From the NCBI GenBank assembly GCA_902729315.2, contig LR746264.1:3202878-3266877 (forward strand): a stretch of DNA of 64,000 nucleotides. Reading direction: 5' to 3'. Numbering within the stretch: the first letter of the stretch is position 1; every line of letters begins with the position of its first letter. The notes beneath the pieces were generated by a model, which saw nothing but the letters and a program-made list of their open reading frames with translations, searched no databases and was not told where the DNA came from. Made by a program: the position numbers and the translations under genes. Shown piece by piece: positions 46,161 to 57,013 of this stretch. This stretch comes from Spirodela intermedia (Eukaryota > Streptophyta > Magnoliopsida > Alismatales > Araceae).

Positions 46161-49100
46161 ATGGATCGCCTCCAGGTTCTCTGGTTCTCCCCAGATCTAC
46201 GCTCTCCGGGTGATTTACTCGTTTTCCATGGGGGTGTTGGGCACTCAGTTCGTCGTTTTCGTCGTCCCTCTGCCTGATTCGTGGTCGCCCTTTGTTCGAT
46301 GTTGGGATTCTCTGTTTCAAAACAAGTTTCCCTAGTTTGGTTGTGTAAATTTTAGATCTGTAGGTTTATTTGTATTGTTTTTAATGCTTGGAATTTCATT
46401 TGAGGAATTCCGTGCCATCGGATCGATGGGTTAATTTGTGTAATTTGTATGGACATTGATTAAAAACTCTTGAATATCTTGCTTGTAGGCGCCGGAGGAG
46501 AACTATGCCAACCCCAAGACTTGCTTCTTCCACGTCCTCTTCAAGGTTTGGAAACGTTTCTATCATGTGCCCGATTTTAACATATTCCTTTTTTGTTTTC
46601 CCTCCCCCTAGCTGTTTGATCTGTCGCTCATTGGCTGGTTCCTAACGTGCTCAGGCCGCGGCTTTGGCCTTCTACATCCTCTCAGCGCTGTTTGTCGACA
46701 ATTTTGTGATCATCTTCGTTCTCACCGTCTTTCTGGCCGCTCTCGACTTCTGGGTCGTCAAGAATGTCAGCGGGAGGATACTGGTTGGTTTGAGGTGGTG
46801 GAACGAAATTAACGATCAAGGGGAGAGCATCTGGAAGTTTGAGTGCCTTGACCAGGAGGTCTTTTTTTCTTTTGGTCCCCGGGATCGGCGCGCTTATTTA
46901 GATCAGTTATTTCTATTAAGTGTGTGATATCTGATGATTTGTATGCTTAAGTTACCCTTTGTTGTTGCAGTCCCTTTCTCGGATGAACAAAAAGGATTCG
47001 TGGCTCTTTTGGTGGACGCTTTATCTCACGGTATGTGCTAAATAAATCGAATTATAGGGTGATTTTGCTGCTACTGCTATATTATATTTAAAACTTTGAG
47101 TAGTTTTTAGGCCATCATGGTTTCTTAAGAGATAAAAAATTTCCTTGATAGATGAATAAACATAAGTGGGTGCTCTATTAAGGGTGATTGATTCGGAGTG
47201 GAAATTTTTTTATACATTCCTAGCATCAGATGATGATGCATATTTTATCCCTCCACTTGTATATATGTGTTTCTGCATAGTTTCAATTTCCTCTTGTGAG
47301 CATGCCTTCTTATGGTTTTTGAATGCAGCCGGCATGGATCTGCTGTTTGCATGTCTGAATATTTGAATGCGTCTTGCAAGAATTGAGCTAATTTTCTACA
47401 TATTATACATTCTGGGGAAGGCACTTGCCCAAGAATGAAGAAACATGGATCCTTTTAACATCTTGAAAATAAACTAAGTTAGATGCAGCTATGGTTTATA
47501 ATATTGACTCTAGTCTTTCCTCGTATTTCAGGCTGCTGCATGGATACTCCTTGCGATATTCTCTCTCATAAGATTTCAGGCTGATTATCTCCTCGTTGTT
47601 GGAGTTTGTTTGACTCTAAGCATTGCAAATATCATTGGCTTTACAAAATGCCGTAAAGGTAGGGTTCTTTTATTCATCTAGACACATCAAATAAATGCGT
47701 GTTGTATTTTGCTAACCAATATAGTATGTGTTCACAATATAGTGCGCTCTCTCGTTTCATCATAGAGAAAAACTGGTTTTCCTGCTTCATTGTTTGATTA
47801 CTCGGAGCATGATTCATTTTTGTAGCTACTTAACCCCTTCTACCTGATTTTATACTTTTCTTAAAATTTGTTGACGTTTTGAGTGCTGATGCTTTGACAT
47901 TTGTGGAAACGAAGTCTTTATGTCTATGTCTTTAGAACTGTACCTCATGCTAATACAAAGGCTATGAAACCCCAAGTATCTAAATGATGCTCTACTTTGA
48001 AGAGTATGTACCCTGAACAGAGTTTCCTCAGATCAGTTTGAGAGATCATGCTGCTTGATCTATGGCCAAAGAAAATATACCTACATAAAAGGTCAAGCGG
48101 GATGGAGGCTGCAGAATGGGGAGGGAGGGGGGGGGGGAGTGAACATACCATATCAGGAGGGGAATGTAGAACTTGGGTTATGGAAACTATTGCTTCAAGA
48201 AAAGACCGTGATCTCTCCATTTCAAAGGGATTGTAGCCAGTGCCAACTGGAAAAGAATGCTGAGAGTGGAAAATAGAAATGGAGGGATATGTGGACAGTG
48301 GCAAGGATATTGGAATCCGCACAGGCTTTCGAATTAATAAACAATAGAAGTGATAACGGAGCACTTACTGAAATTGGGATGTGACCCTTTGCACGGTCCA
48401 ATCATTTGAATCCTTTTATGGAGACTGAATTATTTCCCTCGGTAGAATCTCGAAAAGTTTAGGTAAATTTTGCCAAGGTCATTTAAGGAGCCTGCAATAA
48501 AAGAGGCTCAGATGTGGTGGGAATTTTGTTAAATTGGAGCTGAACGAATTTCGTCTTTAAACTAAAAATATTCCTTTTGAAAAATGGCAGAAAATGCTTC
48601 ACCTGAGTTTTCCGAAGATAGATGCATCAGTAGGAGCCTTCTGCAATTTCCTCTCTCTGTAGGCCATCTCTAGTTGGAGAACAGTGGTTAAGAAGGTAAA
48701 CTTTATATAATCTAGGTTAAGAAACTACCATGCTGATCGAAGACGTCTGGAAGACAGAGATCTGAATTTCTCTGATACCCATTTTGCTGGTCCATTTGGT
48801 ACATAATAATCTCAAAAGAAAATTATGAAAAATAACTGGAGTCAGAAGAGAGCATTAAGGAATGCAGCTCTATGGCTTGAAATATTGATCTTGGTGAGCC
48901 CAGGTAGCTAATTGAGCAATTTTCTGCGGAATATCTCATTGAAATCTTTTTTTTTTCCGTTTTCTGAGCACACGGAGTTGAGAATAAATAGATTTCATGC
49001 CAGAACATTGTTGTATGTGATATTCTCAATGAGATCCTACTGTCTTTAGAAATTCTTCTGTGGTCAGATAGCTTGAGAGGGGCTCTAGATCCTACTGTCT

Positions 49101-49669
49101 TTAGATTTGCATGTGTTAGTGAGATTTCTTGAGCCTTTCTGTTATTTTCTGCTGGCAAAAGAATCCCTAGTAATAATAAGTTAGGCACATATGCTGTTCT
49201 TTCTTCTCATGATACAGAAGCGGTTTATGTACTCAAATCTCTACATCTTTTCTGAGGCGGGGGAAAAAAAGAAGAAGAAAAAACCCGCCGCCAAAAACCG
49301 TAGAACAGTATTTATTTATATGGGATGTGATTAAAAATGCCCCGCTGATCATAGAAGATCTCCACACATCGGACTGTTTTCTTCATAATCACTGAGCTGA
49401 GCTCCTCAGCTCGATCTGATCCAACACCAGCAAGTCTTAATATTTTTCTATGAATATTATCACATTTTCTTGAGGTGCCCACAATGGATCTTGGCAGATT
49501 TTTATTTTTTTTTAGCTTGAGTATATATATATATATATATATATATCTATAATTTATATCCTTCTGATCTTGATGTGCAGATGCAAAGAAGCAGATTCAG
49601 CAGTTCGCCCAGCAGACAATCGCCTCGCGTGTTTCCTCAACGATACAGTCGGCATTTAGCGTTGTCTGA
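46161..49669 (+). CDS. ECH: ECHIDNA / TVP23 family trans-Golgi membrane protein
   Basis: TVP23 (FAM18) proteins act at the trans-Golgi network. Arabidopsis ECH works with YIP4 proteins in secretion of cell-wall polysaccharides and in auxin carrier traffic. Six exons: 46161-46175, 46489-46545, 46655-46858, 46971-47030, 47532-47658 and 49581-49669, giving 183 residues (Arabidopsis about 186). Signatures are NYANPKTCFFHVLFK, LDFWVVKNVSGRILVGLRWW, KKDSWLFWWTLYLT and IANIIGFTKCRK. Hydrophobic stretches fit the four-helix topology. The first exon encodes only MDRLQ; it is supported by phase and by a donor/acceptor pair. The short N-terminus before NYANPKT is the variable part of the family. Intron 5 (1.9 kb) holds an (AT)n run at 49521-49547. 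Confidence 0.95.
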
Positions 49670-50510
49670 TCAAACCTACCCAGAATATCAGGAATCATAT
49701 GAAATCCACAGCATTTAATGTGACATGAAATCACCTCCACCCCCCCTTCCCTTCCCTTCCCTTCCCTTCCCTTCCCTTCCCTTCCTCACTTCGCTTTCAG
49801 CTTCATGCAGAGAATCCTACTTTGGTATGATATGATTTTTGTTCGTGTAATTTCTCATGAAATTCATCAGTTCTTAGTGGGTCCCTCCGGACCCACCATG
49901 CTCTTCTAGGGTTGTGCCTCGGAGTGGGCCTTATTCCGTGGGCCCCACTTGAATTTGGACGGGGCCTTTTTGGGTTTTTTTATGCGGTCGGCCCATTAAG
50001 ACCCTCCCTTTTTTTTCCTCATTTAGTCTTTCATCCTTGTAGAAAAATTATGTTGACCGCTGACTCTCTACAGACAACGCGAGTTAAATTTAAACCAAGC
50101 TTGAGTTAATTTAACCCCAGATTAGTTCTTGATAATGGCGAATGTAACCGTTTAGATGGTCCTCTTCGATTTGTCTGGGGCTGTCCTTCGAACGGGGGCT
50201 TTCTCGTCATTTCATAAAGAATAACATGGTTTTAAACACGATTAAGGAAAGTTATGCGCACATTTGCAACTTAATCCAAGAATTCGTCTTATTTGGTAAA
50301 AGTATAAGAAACAGAAGGAGCCATCAGTGATTAATTATTTTATTGGACGAAATCTTATACTGATAGTCGTGGCATGGGGGTCAAAAGCAAACTATCAGGA
50401 GTATAATAATAAATAATAGTGAGAGCAGGGGGTAGAATATGAAAAAGCGCTTCCTTCTCTGGTTTTGAGGCGGGTGGGAGAGCGTTCGAGACTTGCGTCG
50501 ATTCGAGAAG
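49670..50510. other. ECH 3' UTR and AP3M upstream region
   Basis: Contains the TTCCC repeat and GC-richer sequence near 49880-49990 with GGGCC strings. AT-rich DNA follows up to the AP3M leader. No gene seen. Direction of both neighbours is plus, so the AP3M promoter lies here. Confidence 0.5.
49746..49786. repeat. (TTCCC)n pentanucleotide repeat in the ECH 3' flank
   Basis: Seven to eight TTCCC units about 80 bases after the ECH stop, probably within the 3' UTR. Confidence 0.9.
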
Positions 50511-53500
50511 ATGCTGCAGTGCATCTTCATCATTTCGAATTCTGGGTGAGCTCGATCTGGATCCCTTTTGGTCGTCTGATCCATCCGTCTTCGAGGGGGT
50601 GGAAGAATGTTTCGGTGCTCATGATTTTGAAAAATTTTGGAATCCAGGGAGGTGATTCTGGAGAAGCAGCTGCAAGGGCACAGGGCGGATCGGTCACTAT
50701 GCAATTGGTTCTGGGAGTACGCCATGACCCAGGGCGGAGAGCTCTCCCAGGTCGGAAAATTTTCTGTTCTTCCTTTCTTCTTCTCGTCTGATCGTGCTCG
50801 TTGGAAAAGTAATGGAAAATTGATTGAGAGAGATGAGCAGAAAAAGGGGACGATCGAAGCGACGATTTTCATGATTGATGATGGGCGTCGATCCCCGTTA
50901 TATGAGATATTTTTTTTTCTTTTAAATCTGAATTTTTTAAAAAATATGACAGCTTCTGCCAGTGATCGCGTCACCAACGCACTACCTCTTCCAAATCTTC
51001 CGTGAGGGGATTATTTTCTTGGCTTGCACGCAGGTCGAGATGCCACCACTGATGGGGACCGAGGTTGGATATTTGTCGACACGATCTCAGTGATCAACTT
51101 TTAAATTCTTGTCATGAAGTACCTCTTCTTCCATTTTGTTAAATACTGATATTTCAGCACATTCGTTTCGTGAGAAATTTAAGTCTTTTAGTTCTGGTCC
51201 TCTCCATGAAAGTTGATATCGCAAACTTCATGCTTACTTAAGTTTGAACCTGGGAATATTAAACGTTGCGATAGAATTTAGGCCTGCCTATTCGAGAAGA
51301 AATTTGAGTTATACTGACGCTTGGAGATCAAGGAGTTACGATGTTTACTTATTCTGGGAATGCTCAATGCTTCCGCTGTCCGTATTCAAGAACTCTTAGG
51401 TGTTTCAGAACAGTCATTTGATGTCCATACAATTATGATGCCTTGCATGCATGTATCAATGCACTACCCATGAGCTTTGAACTTTCATTTTCTAGTTTCT
51501 TTGCAGAGTGGCAGATATTATTTCAGATTATCTTGGGGGTTTAAATGAGGATCTGATCAAGGATAACTTTGTTATTGTTTATGAGGTAAGTTTCAAACCC
51601 CGTTTAATGGTCTTCGCCATGATTTCTTATATGAGATATTCCACGATTACTGGTATATCTATAACTTCACTCGTGAAAGATTTTTCTTTTTTGTTTTCAA
51701 TTACTTTCTTTTTTGCGTATTATGATCTCCATTTTTTGAAAGCGCAATATAGTTCCATAAATCTCGAACTGAATTGAGTTCTTGTCCTTTCTTGGAGATG
51801 TGTTATTGTTTGCCTTGGTCCATAGAAAAGACTATTCACCTTGCTCCATTGATTTCACAAGAGTGACTTGAAAAACATAATATCTCGTCAAATATGAACC
51901 TTGACCTGTGACTTTTTGAAGTCTATCACAACCTGGTTAAATATTAGATCCCTTTTCGGTGAGATTAGTTAGTAAACTGTTGATCACAGGGCTAGGCATC
52001 GCGGGATGATTAATATTTTTGATTATCTGAGGAATCTGACTGAAAAACTTTCACCATCTTGAAAATTGCTACCAAGTCAAAGGAAAATGATCTTATTGAA
52101 TAATCTTTTTATCTGGTCTAATCTGTTTCACAAGAATTTGTGCAATATTGATCGTGGTATACGATTTTCAGACGCCAAATTTATCTATCCTTTTCTCTTA
52201 TCTTAAATTAATTATGTTCTTTCGGCCGGCCTCCTGTAAGCTGGGAATTTCCTCTTTTTTGGCACCACCTCACAACATTTGGATGCGAAGTCCAAGTCTT
52301 ATTCAGACATTGTGCCTACGAACGCCTAAAGAAGAAAGTTAAAACCTCTGCTATGTTGAAAAATAACAATTTCTGCGTCATTGTATGCTAACTGATGTAC
52401 ATGTGAAAGTTAGTGGATTAGTGTATGAGCTTGCATTAGATACCAAGCATCAGCGTCCAGCAACATCTAGAAATTTCTAGCTAGCGACTTAAATTATTTC
52501 TTCGTTTATTTCCTGAACTTGTTAAATAATATTAGTTACCGAAAGAAAAGGAAGCAAGTGAGCTTTCTCTTTGCAGCCACAATTTAGAAGTTTTTCCATT
52601 TATTTTTGAGAGATTTATGACATGTGGACAACTTTTTAGCTTTTGGACGAGATGGTGGACAATGGCTACCCACTCATAACAGAACCAAACATCCTCCGGG
52701 AGATGATATCACCACCGAATATTGTCAGCAAAATGCTTAGTGTTGTGACTGGGAGGAGTTCCAATGTGAGCACCACGCTCCCAGTTGCGACTCAATCTTG
52801 TGCTCCTTGGAGAAAAACGGATATCAAGAACTCAGGCAATGAAGTTTACGTCAACCTTGTGGAGGAAATTGATGCAATTGTGAGAAGGTTCACCTTGAAG
52901 CTTTTCTTGCTTTTATTTTCTCCTCCTATAACAGTTGTAGAAATCTGATTTATAACATTGTGGATGCATTTATATTATGGGTTTCTTTGACATAGGGTAG
53001 CAGAATGATCTCCTTTTTTTTCTTCTTTTTCTTTTTGGTTTATACAACCTATGACTTTCTTTTGTTACTCATTTCTTCTATTAAAAATGTATTTTTTTTG
53101 AGAGAGTAATTCATGTTTTAATATCAACGTGGCTCAGCGATTACTTGGGACATTTGAGGATTTTTTTCACTATTTTATCCCAGAAATGTAATGGACTGGC
53201 TTATATTTTGGCTCGTTGCAAGTCATAAATAATCTCCCAACAGAATGTTTTATCTCCACCGATTCTTTTATCTCATTCTCCCGAAATGGTTGACAGGATG
53301 TTGATAATGACAGATGTTTTTTTTAATTATTATTTATATTGAGCCAATCTTATGCCTTGCTGTTCAAGAGAAATATCTCCATAAAAATGTCATGTCTTTC
53401 TATTTATGGTTTGCGTTGTATATATGCTGACCAGACTTAAGTGGGAAAAACGTACTCTTCATCAATTTTCTGTCAGTTTTATTTGTTTTGGATTCCCACT

Positions 53501-55037
53501 GGCATGTGTCTTATGCAGAGGCCCTTTTAACACGGGAAATTTAATGTGATGAGCATTGTTCGTCTAGTTTCCATCTAATTTTAACTTTTTGTTATTATAG
53601 CATGAGAAACTGCCAGTCTTTATTTGGGATCTCGTTTTTAATGTATTTTCGCACATTCATCTTTTGTGATTCTTTGTCCAATTGTTTTCTCCAGTGATGG
53701 AAACCTAGTGAAATGCGAAATATATGGTGAAATCCAAGTAGACTCAAACCTTTCGGGATATCCTGACTTGACTCTTTCCTTTGCAAATCCAACAATTTTG
53801 AATGATGTGAGATTTCATCCTTGCATTCGCTTTCGGCCATGGGAGTTATATCAGCTACTATCGTTTGTGCCTCCAAATGGACAGTTCAAGCTGATGAGTT
53901 ACAGGTTTGTCTTAAAACATTGTTTAAAATCAAACATATATATGCATATATATATATGTATAATATTTCCTTCATTTTGCAGTCGAGATGTGAAACCCTT
54001 TTTCTTTCCTTCTTTCCTAAACCCTAAACCCTAAGCTTCCAATATATCACTAATTTCTGTTCCAACAGGGTCAAGAAGTTGAAAAGCATTCCTATTTATG
54101 TGAAACCGCAACTGATTTCCAGTAGTGGAAGCTGTCGTATGACTGTGCTCGTTGGAACAAGAAATGACCCTGGAAAGCCAATTGACTCTATAACTATAGA
54201 GTTTCACCTGCCCTCATGTGTTACATCTGCAGACTTTACTTCAAATCATGGAACCGTGAATATCCTTGCCGACAAGGTATGATGCAGTCACCACCTGGGT
54301 TTTGATTACAGTTGCCATTTTAAGAGATAAGCAGTTGTCACTGTGATGGTGTAGCATGTGGGTGAGTTCGGGCTCCTTCACTCATAATCTGCAATATGGT
54401 GAGAGAAATTGTCATAAAGCTGACCACCTTCCTTCTACAGAGTCATTGCCTTATGCACTCACACCTTAGGAATGGCATGCGCCAACTTTCTCTCAACTAG
54501 TTTTCTTGTTGCCCATGGTCTGATACCAATGAAAAAGCTCATCTTTGGGAATTTGATGCCTTAGCACCTCAGAAACCGTGTGTTCATAACATGAAAATTC
54601 TTGAATAGAAGCCTTTATTTATATAGTTCAGATTATTAGTTTGCAAACCCTTGCTCTCCACCTCACACACACACTTTTCATGCACCTATGCGTTTGACCC
54701 ATCTCAAGAGCAACGTGAGAAGCCTGGGTTTTGGTTATGGCTCTGCTCTGGCATAAATAGTGGCAGAAATGTTGAGAAACATCACAATTTAAGCGACAGT
54801 ATCTTCTTGGTGGGCATTCAAATAGGTGCTGTTTTCACGTTTCTTTGCCTTCGATACTTGATTGTTTATCTATACGGTACTACTTCCCAACATTGACTTT
54901 ATATTTTTTGGATTCTAGTTTCCTCTCAACATGAACAGCAATGCTTGTAATATATGAGGCGAATTGAGAAAAACAGGGATCTCTTCTGATAGAGTACATG
55001 GGATTTCTAATTCTTATCGGGCGGCCACAATAATTCC

Positions 55038-55072
<35 letters not shown>

Positions 55073-55409
55073 CATTCCCTGGTTCCATGAATTTCATGTG
55101 TTTATTATGCTTGTGAAAGGGTTGACGGATTAATCTGCCTGAGGTTTCTTTGGCTTGTTTCAGAGATGTTCTTGGTCCATTGGACGGATCCCAAAAGACA
55201 AAGCTCCATCCCTCACAGGAAACCTGGTTCTTGAGTCAGGTCTGAGCAGCTTGCATGTCTGCCCTGTGCTTCAAGCAAAATTTAAGATCATGGGGGTCGC
55301 CCTATCGGGCCTTCAGATCGACAGATTGGATGTCAAGAATATGCCGACCCAGCCATACAAGGGTTTCCGAGCTCTCACTCGGGCTGGGGAATATGAAGTA
55401 AGATCTTGA
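50511..55409 (+). CDS. AP3M: AP-3 complex subunit mu
   Basis: Medium chain of the AP-3 adaptor, which sorts cargo from Golgi or endosomes to the vacuole. Eight exons: 50511-50545, 50648-50750, 50953-51074, 51507-51585, 52640-52887, 53695-53904, 54069-54276 and 55164-55409, giving 416 residues (Arabidopsis 415). The N-terminal longin-like domain has MLQCIFIISNSGEVILEKQL, LLPVIASPTHYLFQI and DYLGGLNEDLIKDNFVIVYE. The mu homology domain runs from about residue 180 (NEVYVNLVEEIDAI, VKCEIYGEIQV, LTLSFANP) to the end (YKGFRALTRAGEYEVRS). The exon 3 donor (ATTT/GTCGAC) is chosen to keep phase and length. It gives MGTEVGYLVAD where relatives have an IEFLCRVAD-like sequence, so a base change at this junction is possible. 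Confidence 0.93.
54016..54034. repeat. Telomere-type repeat (CCCTAAA) in AP3M intron 6
   Basis: Two full and one partial CCCTAAA units, 35 bases before the exon 7 acceptor. Short telo-boxes are common near plant genes, though usually in 5' regions. Confidence 0.8.
55039..55068. repeat. Poly(T) run in AP3M intron 7
   Basis: About 30 consecutive T, some 95 bases before the exon 8 acceptor. Its true length may be affected by sequencing error. Confidence 0.9.
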
Positions 55410-56011
55410 GTTCAACTCCCTGTTCAAAAGATTTAGGCGGTGAGGGCTGGGATTTCTCTGAAACTACTCAATTTCGCTCTTTATTTTGAAATTTTGGGGT
55501 TGTTTTCTCTCAATGCTGTCGCCAGATGTTCTTGTGAACAATACCAGTTTTTATTTATTTATTTATTTATTTTTCTGTTCTTACTCCAGATTCTGGTGCT
55601 ATTTCATAGCATGAATCAATAATCAGACATAGAAGGAATGCTCGTAATGCTGCTTGCTTTAAGTATGATGCTTGTGTTGAACAGAAAAAAAGAAGAAAAA
55701 CTTGCCTATCTCCCCCATTTCGTTTAGGTCGTAGATGATATATGCCTATGATCTTCATCATCTGAGATGGGTTTGTGTTTCATGATTGAAACTAAAATCT
55801 ATTTTCTTGCCCTTGTATGAGATTTTAGCCGACCCTAACCCAGTTTGTAGTTGATCGTGGTTCAAATGCTGAACACGATCCGATTTACTGTTGCAACTCT
55901 CATATTTATTGTCCAAGATTATCCGCAACTCAATATAAATTTGATCGATAAAAACTAGCATTATATGATCCAATGTGGTTCATACATTTGAATTTTTATA
56001 GTAATTGTCTG

Positions 56012-56057
<46 letters not shown>

Positions 56058-56465
56058 TTCTTGAGTTCCCACCATGTTTTCTATTCTTTAGCTTGGGATG
56101 ATTGGAAATCTGTCAATTTTCACTCGTTCTATTTAAAGACGTCAATAAAAGTTTTGATGCGTTTTTTTAGTTTCTTCATTAGAAAGTTATTATTCTTTAT
56201 ACAGAGAGGGTTTTACTCGCTGACTAAATTAGACCCGTTTGGGATGCTATTTAGGTTCAATCTTCAACATAATTTCCGTCATAGTTCTGAGATCCTAAGA
56301 TCTTGGCTTATACGCACCAACCGGTGGCTGGATGGACGTGTAGGGACGTACCCAAGCCGCCTCTTAAGCCAGTTGAAAGCGCCAACGTATGTTGGCTGGC
56401 CCTTGTTGGAGGACCCAGCCAATTAGCCTATGGCAGAGTTCTTTCGGATCTGCCAAGAATGCCTG

Positions 56466-56506
<41 letters not shown>

Positions 56507-56580
56507 CAGACTGCATTGTCCCTTAAAGCTTGATGAACAAGCCTATGGCAGAGTTCTTTAGGGTCCACCAAGAATGCCTG

Positions 56581-56639
<59 letters not shown>

Positions 56640-57013
56640 TTCCTGAATGCTTAATGAATGAGCATTTTACATACACTAGAGTCAACCAGGATTGAACACA
56701 ATGTAGGACACGCATATATACATAGGCACACTAGCGTACATATATATCTACTATATACGTGTGTGTATTATGCATACAGGTGTGGGTCATCTGATCCTCC
56801 CCCACCAAGGGAAGGGAAACCTAATAAAGAGGCACGGCCTCTGTCGAGGTGAGCTTCTTCCTTCTCTCTCTCTCTCTCTCACTTCACCACATGTTTCTCT
56901 CTGATAAAACCACAGCCTCCCTGCTGTTGATGGTGATGGTGATGGTGATGCCATCAGCCTGTGCTGTATCTGGTCTGGAGACTGGAAGTTGAGTCGACCA
57001 GATGGTGATGAGC
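55410..57013. other. Convergent 3' region between AP3M and UPL6
   Basis: Holds both 3' UTRs, a (TTTA)n run at about 55550-55573 and an (AT)n run at about 56018-56051. A duplicated block with long GA tracts is listed separately. The plus strand has a CT run at about 56863-56880. No further gene. Confidence 0.55.
56425..56665. repeat. Two tandem 115-125 bp units, each with a long (GA)n tract
   Basis: Each unit starts AGCCTATGGCAGAGTTCTTT, then CCAAGAATGCCTG, then a GA tract (about 56470-56505 and 56585-56635), then a segment ending GCTTGATGAAC or GCTTAATGAATG. The units differ by several substitutions and by GA length. Confidence 0.9.

Noticed and set aside
45791-46162. Minus frame with a Ser-Leu repeat
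   Set aside because: Translation of the GA microsatellite and the ECH 5' leader.
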